10,495 bases of DNA from Candidatus Latescibacterota bacterium (lineage in GTDB: Bacteria > JAAXHH01 > JACQVL01). The translations under genes were made by a program, and so were the position numbers. Positions 6,195-10,495 of this stretch are shown one piece after another. The notes below the pieces were generated by a model. It worked only from the letters and a program-made list of their open reading frames with translations, was not told the DNA's origin and did not search any database. The stretch spans positions 1-10,495 of the forward strand of contig JACQVL010000029.1 in the NCBI GenBank assembly GCA_016209865.1, written 5' to 3'. The number at the start of each line of letters is the position of its first letter. Position 1 is the first letter of the stretch.

Positions 6195-8165
6195 ATGGAG
6201 GATTGTCTCATCGATCAGACGCCCGGCTCGCCCAGCCCTGTCTCGCTTCGAGCGGCCATCATCGGCCTGTTCCTCTCTGCCGTCGTCAGCCTCTGGGGCC
6301 AGTACGCGGCCGACCATTTGGGCTACAATTACATGACGTATGGCCAGCTCCCGACCTGTTTCCTGCTGCCTTTTCTCCTCCTCGTCCTGGGGCCGAACAT
6401 CGCCCTGGGGTCTGTCGCGCCGCGACGAGCGCTCACCCGGTCGGAAGTCCTGGTGATCTTCTCGATGGGCCTGATCGGGTCGATGGTGCCCGATTGGGCG
6501 ATGACGCGCTACCTGATCGCCATCATCACCGCCCCGCACTATTTCGCCAGCCCGGAGAACCGATGGGCGGACAAATTCTTCTCCGCCCTGCCCGACTGGC
6601 TGGTGCTCCGCGATGAGCGCGGGGCCGCGCGGACGTTCTTTGAAGGTCTGGCGGCCGGGCAGTCGATCCCGTGGTCCGCCTGGGTCGTGCCGCTCTTCTG
6701 GTGGTTGTCGTTCTTCGCCGCCCTCCTGTTCGTCGGAGCCTGCCTGGTCGTCATCCTCCGGAAGCAATGGGTGGAGCACGAAAAACTCCGGTTCCCCTTA
6801 GGACAGGTGGCCCTGCACGTCGTGGGCGTGTCGGACGAGGCCGCTCATTCCGCATGGCCGGCGTTTTTTCGCACCCGGATGTTTCAGGCCGGTCTGGGGA
6901 TCGCCCTGTTCGTCATGACCTGGAATTGCATCGCCTACTGGGACGTGCTCCCGCGGATTCCGATCGCGTACTCTGATGGGTTCGACCTGACGCTCGGACG
7001 GGCATTCCCTCCGATCCCGATTCGTCCCGACCTCTATGCCCTGTGTTTCTCATTCTTCGTCAACGTCGAAATCCTCTTCAGTGTCTGGTTCTTCATTCTG
7101 CTGGTCAGTATCATCGAGGCCGGGGTTCTGAACCGGATCGGCGTGTTCGCCCCGTCCAGCACGTTCGTGAAAGGCGGCCTCCCGTCCATCCAATCGATCG
7201 GGGGAATGATCGTGTTCGTCCTGTGGGGACTCTGGATGGCGCGGCCTCACCTGCGGGAGGTGTTGCGGAAGGCGGTCGGTCGCCCGACTGCTCTCAACGA
7301 CGAAGACGAACTTTTTTCCTACCGGACTGCGGTGGTCGGACTGGTGATCGGACTGCTCTACGTGGTGGGCTGGCTCCACTCTGCTGGCTTCTCGTTGCCG
7401 GTCCTGGCCTTGTTTCTCTTTTGCCTGTTCGTTTTCTACCTGGCCATGGTCAGGATGATGGCCGAGGCGGGACTGGTGACGCTCGACCTGCCGATCAACG
7501 CCAACCAGTTCACCGTCGGGATGGTGGGGTCCGTCCATCTGTCCCGGCCGGATTTGACCGCCCTCGGCCTGGCCAATGCGTTCGCGCGGAACTGGCGGAC
7601 GTTTACGATGGTCGGGCTGTCCCACGTGGCCTGGCTGCGCGACCGGGTCTGGCCGGGACGGCGTCATCTGTTCGGCTGGCTGTGTCTGGCGTTCGGGACG
7701 AGCGCGCTGTCGTCGATCCTTTACGTGATCTACGCGGGATACACGACGGGCGCGAACAACCTGCGGTCCGGGCCTGGAGGGCTGGGGGTGGGGTTCTACA
7801 GCATGATCATCCAGTGGGTGGACAACGCGACCCAGGTCAGCCGGCTGGAGATTCTTTTCCTGATCTCTGGCATGATCCTGAACATCCTCTTAACCGCCGG
7901 CCGGTATCTGTTCTACTGGTGGCCGCTCCACCCTATCGGGTTCGTGGCGCTGACCTCGGACTCCGTGCTCCGCGTCGTCTTTCCGATCTTTCAGGCCTGG
8001 CTGATTCAGACGTTGCTGCTCCGGTTCGGCGGAGTTCGACTCTACCGAAAGACACAGCCGCTCTTCTTAGGACTGTTGGTGGGATATGTTTTAGGGGTGG
8101 GGGTATCCTACGTCGTTGACAGCGTCTGGTTTCCGGGCAGTCCGCATGCGACGGAGGCGTTTTAG
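6195..8165 (+). CDS. Large polytopic membrane protein, OPT-like / DUF6785-DUF6784 type
   Basis: A 656-residue integral membrane protein with about 12 or more hydrophobic segments, roughly at 19-38, 54-74, 84-105, 162-188, 229-249, 281-312, 331-348, 377-395, 399-419, 493-515, 551-578 and 622-642. The block EHEKLRFPLGQ (194-204), after a long membrane pair, resembles the cytoplasmic E-x-L-x-F-P-x-x-Q element of oligopeptide-transporter (OPT)-like proteins. The MMAEAG block (421-426) and WWPLHPIGF (575-583) match what I remember of the DUF6785/DUF6784 family, common in Planctomycetota-like genomes and without an assigned substrate. Transport across the inner membrane is inferred, not shown. ATG 6195 has no good Shine-Dalgarno site; the GGAGG at 6197-6201 lies inside the gene. 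A two-copy 8-bp repeat (AACGATCC, AACGATGG; 6183-6198) spans the start. The gene diverges from the MetE-like gene and ends 22 bp from the convergent antitoxin-like gene. Confidence 0.8.
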   Translation: MEDCLIDQTPGSPSPVSLRAAIIGLFLSAVVSLWGQYAADHLGYNYMTYGQLPTCFLLPFLLLVLGPNIALGSVAPRRALTRSEVLVIFSMGLIGSMVPDWAMTRYLIAIITAPHYFASPENRWADKFFSALPDWLVLRDERGAARTFFEGLAAGQSIPWSAWVVPLFWWLSFFAALLFVGACLVVILRKQWVEHEKLRFPLGQVALHVVGVSDEAAHSAWPAFFRTRMFQAGLGIALFVMTWNCIAYWDVLPRIPIAYSDGFDLTLGRAFPPIPIRPDLYALCFSFFVNVEILFSVWFFILLVSIIEAGVLNRIGVFAPSSTFVKGGLPSIQSIGGMIVFVLWGLWMARPHLREVLRKAVGRPTALNDEDELFSYRTAVVGLVIGLLYVVGWLHSAGFSLPVLALFLFCLFVFYLAMVRMMAEAGLVTLDLPINANQFTVGMVGSVHLSRPDLTALGLANAFARNWRTFTMVGLSHVAWLRDRVWPGRRHLFGWLCLAFGTSALSSILYVIYAGYTTGANNLRSGPGGLGVGFYSMIIQWVDNATQVSRLEILFLISGMILNILLTAGRYLFYWWPLHPIGFVALTSDSVLRVVFPIFQAWLIQTLLLRFGGVRLYRKTQPLFLGLLVGYVLGVGVSYVVDSVWFPGSPHATEAF

Positions 8166-8187
8166 GGCGGGGATGAATGCGTCCGTT

Positions 8188-8376
8188 CTATAGTTTTTCA
8201 GAGTGCCCAACGAGAGCTTCATCTGCCAGTTTGTCGAGCTTCCCGGATCTGACATCTTTCTCTATTTGGCGTTCCCATTTTGTTGCTTCATACTCATAAA
8301 ACCATTGACGAAACGCTGCCAGTTGTGCTTGATTCAATTTCCTCACCTCTTGTTCGAGTTTCTCAACCCTGGTCAT
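8188..8376 (-). CDS. Small antitoxin-like protein, no adjacent toxin
   Basis: A 62-residue acidic/basic helical protein. The N-terminal part (VEKLEQEVRKLNQAQLAAFR, 4-23) is followed by WFYEYEATKWERQIEKD and then GKLDKLADEAL. This order (an 'L-x-x-E/Q-L-A-x-F-R-x-WF' helix, 'W-x-R-Q-I-E-x-D', 'GKLDxLAxEAL') is typical of small antitoxins usually encoded directly before a RelE/ParE-type toxin. Here only 22 bp follow before the end of the membrane-protein gene on the other strand, so no toxin gene can fit. The start is ATG 8376, with GAGGAG eight bases upstream on the minus strand; GTG 8379 is directly adjacent and also possible. The gene lies 52 bp downstream of the kinase-propeller gene on the same strand and could be read from it. 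The family call rests on pattern memory. Confidence 0.65.
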   Translation of the reverse strand: MTRVEKLEQEVRKLNQAQLAAFRQWFYEYEATKWERQIEKDVRSGKLDKLADEALVGHSEKL

Positions 8377-8428
8377 CACATCGTCTCCTCTTCTTGTGGG
8401 ATAACGGGAGATGGATGTTTACCCGGCC

Positions 8429-10495
8429 TTATCGCTTCTTCTCAAACTCCCGCGCCCAGTTCTCCACGACGATGAACGTAGTCCTCGCCTCTTCCTGCAT
8501 CTGCAACGCCACGAATCGCTGGCCATCTGCGGGTACATCGTACGTCGGACCCGCAAGGCTACCAACCAGACGAAACCGAGATCGCTCCTGATCGAAGGGA
8601 AACAGTGGCCGGGGCGTGCCCCACTCGAACTCCGGCGTCGTCCGAACCGGCACCACCATCAGCGCTCGGACGGTGCTCGGCGCCGTTCCCTCGACGTAAA
8701 AGAGCTCATTGCTCTGCCCGCTCCACCGGGGTGCCATCCCGCCGTTGACTGACACCAGCCATTGGCGCCGACCGTCGGGAAACGACCGCACGTAGATCTC
8801 CCACCGGCCCGACTCATCCGACGCGTACGCCACATATCGGCTATCGGGCGACAGCGCTGGACTTATTTCCTGGAAAGGAGTTTGCCGAAAAAGACTTGGA
8901 GATCGGTTCCCCGTCATGGGCAGATACCATAGATCCAACTGATTCTTCTCATCTCTCGCCGAGTAGACCAGGTACTGGCCACGCCACGCGGTCAGGCCCC
9001 ATTTCCCCGCAGGACCGGTGACGAGCAGTTTCTCCTCATCACTCCCATCTGCAGCCTTGAGGTAAATATTGGGGTAAGAAATTACACCGGACAGGAACGC
9101 CACCTGATCGCCCGCCGGATTCCAGATCGGGTAGAGTTTGGGCTCGGGAGTAGAGGTCAGACGGAACTTGGTCCCCCGGTCAGCGTCGTGAATCCAGATG
9201 TCCATGTTGTTCTGCTCGGTGCTTGTGACCACCACGCGCCGGCCATCGGACGACAGGGCAAGATTCGTGATATTGGTCTGGGGCTGGCCGATGGGACCCT
9301 CGATCTGCCCGCTGCGGCCCACCCACACTAACTGCCTGGCCCCTTCTGAGAGTGAGCGATACACCAATGTGCCATCCGAGGATACGCTGGGGATGTCCCC
9401 CTGAGCCGCTACCAGGAACGGCTCGCCCGTCTTCCTCCGACTCCTCAGGTCGAACGGCACCGCCCATATGCCCACATCCCACCCGCCACGTTGATACACG
9501 AGATGCCCTGTGGGGGAGTATATCGGAAACGCCAGCGCATCCCCGGGATGGCGTACCAACATCATCCGCGTATCGCCATCCTGGACTACGAGAGCTCCCG
9601 CGCTGTCTATCATGTCCACAGCAAAGACGAGGGTTTCTCCACCCGGAAGGACATGAGGATAGAAAAACCCGCGTTCGCCCCGGGTGGAGTCCGGCTGCAA
9701 AAACACCTGCGGGATACCCCCCTGTGCCGGGACGGTATACAACGAGGTATTGTTCCCTGTCGTCAGACCGAACACGATGTCGCCTGTTGCCTTCCACGTG
9801 GCTCCGGCCAGGAACCCCTGGGGCAAAGTGCACACCGGAGTGCTCGACCCGCTCTGGACGGCCACAGTGCGGAGTTGGTCGCCTCTACGTCCGCCGAGGA
9901 TACTGGGTACAAAGTAGCCAATGACTTTGCTGTCGGGGGCCCAGAACGGTCGTTGCGCGCCGTCGGTGTCAGCCAGTTCGCGCGGCTCCACCTCTGCCAG
10001 ATGACGCACCCACAGCCGATTTCCCTTGGTGTAGGCCACCATCATGCCGTCAGGAGAGATCGCGGGGCCATTAAGACGATTGCCAAAATCTGCGGATTGG
10101 AATGCATATTTGCGAAGCGGTGGTTCGGGACTCGACGTGAGAAACCATGTCGCCAGCGCGGTCACGAGCACCGCGGCTGCTGCTATCGGTACCGGCCGGC
10201 GCCAGAAGGGGATGGATTTCGGTGGCTCCACCTTTGGCGGTGGAGGCAGTGTGCGCGCGTCCACGAGCACCGTCCCGGCGTCCACATCCGCCTTCACCTC
10301 TTTCAGGTCATTCCGCACCTCCCGCGCCGTCTGGTAGCGGTTCCCCACGTCCTTCTGCAGACACTTCCGGACGAGCCGGCCCAGGTCGCGCGGCAGTTCT
10401 GGCTTGAGCACCGTCACCGGCGTCGGCTCGTCCTTCAGGATGCTGCTGATGATGGCGACATAATCCGCCCCCTCAAACGGCCGTTGCCCGGTCAG
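8429..10495 (-). CDS. Ser/Thr protein kinase with membrane anchor and PD40 beta-propeller (partial)
   Basis: 688 residues are visible, and the reading frame stays open to the right edge, so the N-terminal part of the kinase is missing. Residues 1-65 are the end of a bacterial Hanks-type (PknB-like) kinase C-lobe: LTGQRPFEGADYV, then CLQKDVGNRYQTA with the conserved subdomain XI Arg at about 53. A Pro-rich linker (about 80-95) leads through FWRRP to one membrane helix (about 102-121), with positive charges on the kinase side, so the kinase is cytoplasmic and the rest is outside. From about 125 to 675 there are TolB/PD40-type propeller repeats, such as SPDGMMVAY (147-155) and LSPDSRYVAYASD (548-560). 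The C-terminus VENWAREFEKK fits the 'NW-x-x-E/L' tail common to these kinase-propeller proteins. It probably senses an extracytoplasmic signal and phosphorylates cytoplasmic targets. A Val encoded by GTG at 10417-10415 is internal, not the start. The family is abundant in Acidobacteriota and related phyla. Confidence 0.9.
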   Translation of the reverse strand: MTGQRPFEGADYVAIISSILKDEPTPVTVLKPELPRDLGRLVRKCLQKDVGNRYQTAREVRNDLKEVKADVDAGTVLVDARTLPPPPKVEPPKSIPFWRRPVPIAAAAVLVTALATWFLTSSPEPPLRKYAFQSADFGNRLNGPAISPDGMMVAYTKGNRLWVRHLAEVEPRELADTDGAQRPFWAPDSKVIGYFVPSILGGRRGDQLRTVAVQSGSSTPVCTLPQGFLAGATWKATGDIVFGLTTGNNTSLYTVPAQGGIPQVFLQPDSTRGERGFFYPHVLPGGETLVFAVDMIDSAGALVVQDGDTRMMLVRHPGDALAFPIYSPTGHLVYQRGGWDVGIWAVPFDLRSRRKTGEPFLVAAQGDIPSVSSDGTLVYRSLSEGARQLVWVGRSGQIEGPIGQPQTNITNLALSSDGRRVVVTSTEQNNMDIWIHDADRGTKFRLTSTPEPKLYPIWNPAGDQVAFLSGVISYPNIYLKAADGSDEEKLLVTGPAGKWGLTAWRGQYLVYSARDEKNQLDLWYLPMTGNRSPSLFRQTPFQEISPALSPDSRYVAYASDESGRWEIYVRSFPDGRRQWLVSVNGGMAPRWSGQSNELFYVEGTAPSTVRALMVVPVRTTPEFEWGTPRPLFPFDQERSRFRLVGSLAGPTYDVPADGQRFVALQMQEEARTTFIVVENWAREFEKKR

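Noticed and set aside
6024-6779. Minus-strand open frame spanning the divergent promoter region (about 251 codons)
   Set aside because: It is very polar, antisense to the membrane protein and the 5' end of the MetE-like gene, and without motifs or a ribosome site.
10415-10417. GTG as the start of the kinase-propeller protein
   Set aside because: The frame stays open to the edge, and the 26 codons upstream encode a recognisable kinase C-lobe segment (LTGQRPFEGADYV).

Overview
The window is about 10.5 kb of GC-rich bacterial DNA, densely coding on both strands. The gene mix is a tungsten/molybdopterin aldehyde oxidoreductase, a Gfo/Idh/MocA dehydrogenase, a large OPT-like (DUF6785-type) membrane protein, and a Ser/Thr kinase fused through one membrane segment to a PD40 beta-propeller. 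This suits environmental lineages such as Planctomycetota, Armatimonadota, Latescibacterota or Acidobacteriota. The sequence alone does not settle the phylum. I see no rRNA, tRNA, CRISPR array, transposase, integrase or phage gene.

Layout. 1-247: the edge of a palindromic G-rich intergenic repeat, a candidate promoter and an AT-rich period-7 repeat. 248-5030: four genes on the plus strand: a short-chain dehydrogenase (SDR), an arginine deiminase/DDAH-fold hydrolase, an aldehyde:ferredoxin oxidoreductase (AOR) family enzyme and a Gfo/Idh/MocA oxidoreductase. 5032-6075: a minus-strand single-barrel MetE-like methyltransferase, tail-to-tail with the previous gene (1-bp gap). 6076-6194: a compact divergent promoter region. 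6195-8165: the large plus-strand membrane protein. 8188-8376 and 8429-10495: two minus-strand genes, a small antitoxin-like protein without a toxin and the kinase-propeller protein, whose N-terminal part lies beyond the right edge.

How the genes may work together. The four plus-strand genes look like a small metabolic group: two nicotinamide-dependent dehydrogenases, an aldehyde-level W/Mo redox enzyme and a guanidine- or amidine-cleaving hydrolase. I cannot name a known pathway that combines them, and the AOR has its own candidate promoter, so a single operon is not certain. The MetE-like protein and the membrane protein share an upstream region with overlapping candidate -10 elements on opposite strands, so they may be reciprocally controlled. 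The kinase-propeller gene is probably a separate signalling gene.

The most unusual feature is non-coding. Each of the four early plus-strand genes is preceded by a different short tandem repeat of period 7 or 8 bp (202-236, 1053-1134, 2091-2111, 3975-4006), and the fifth has a weak two-copy version. The array at 1053-1134 fills the spacer between its two genes and is built as two arms of ACGTT units in opposite orientation around a short A-rich centre.
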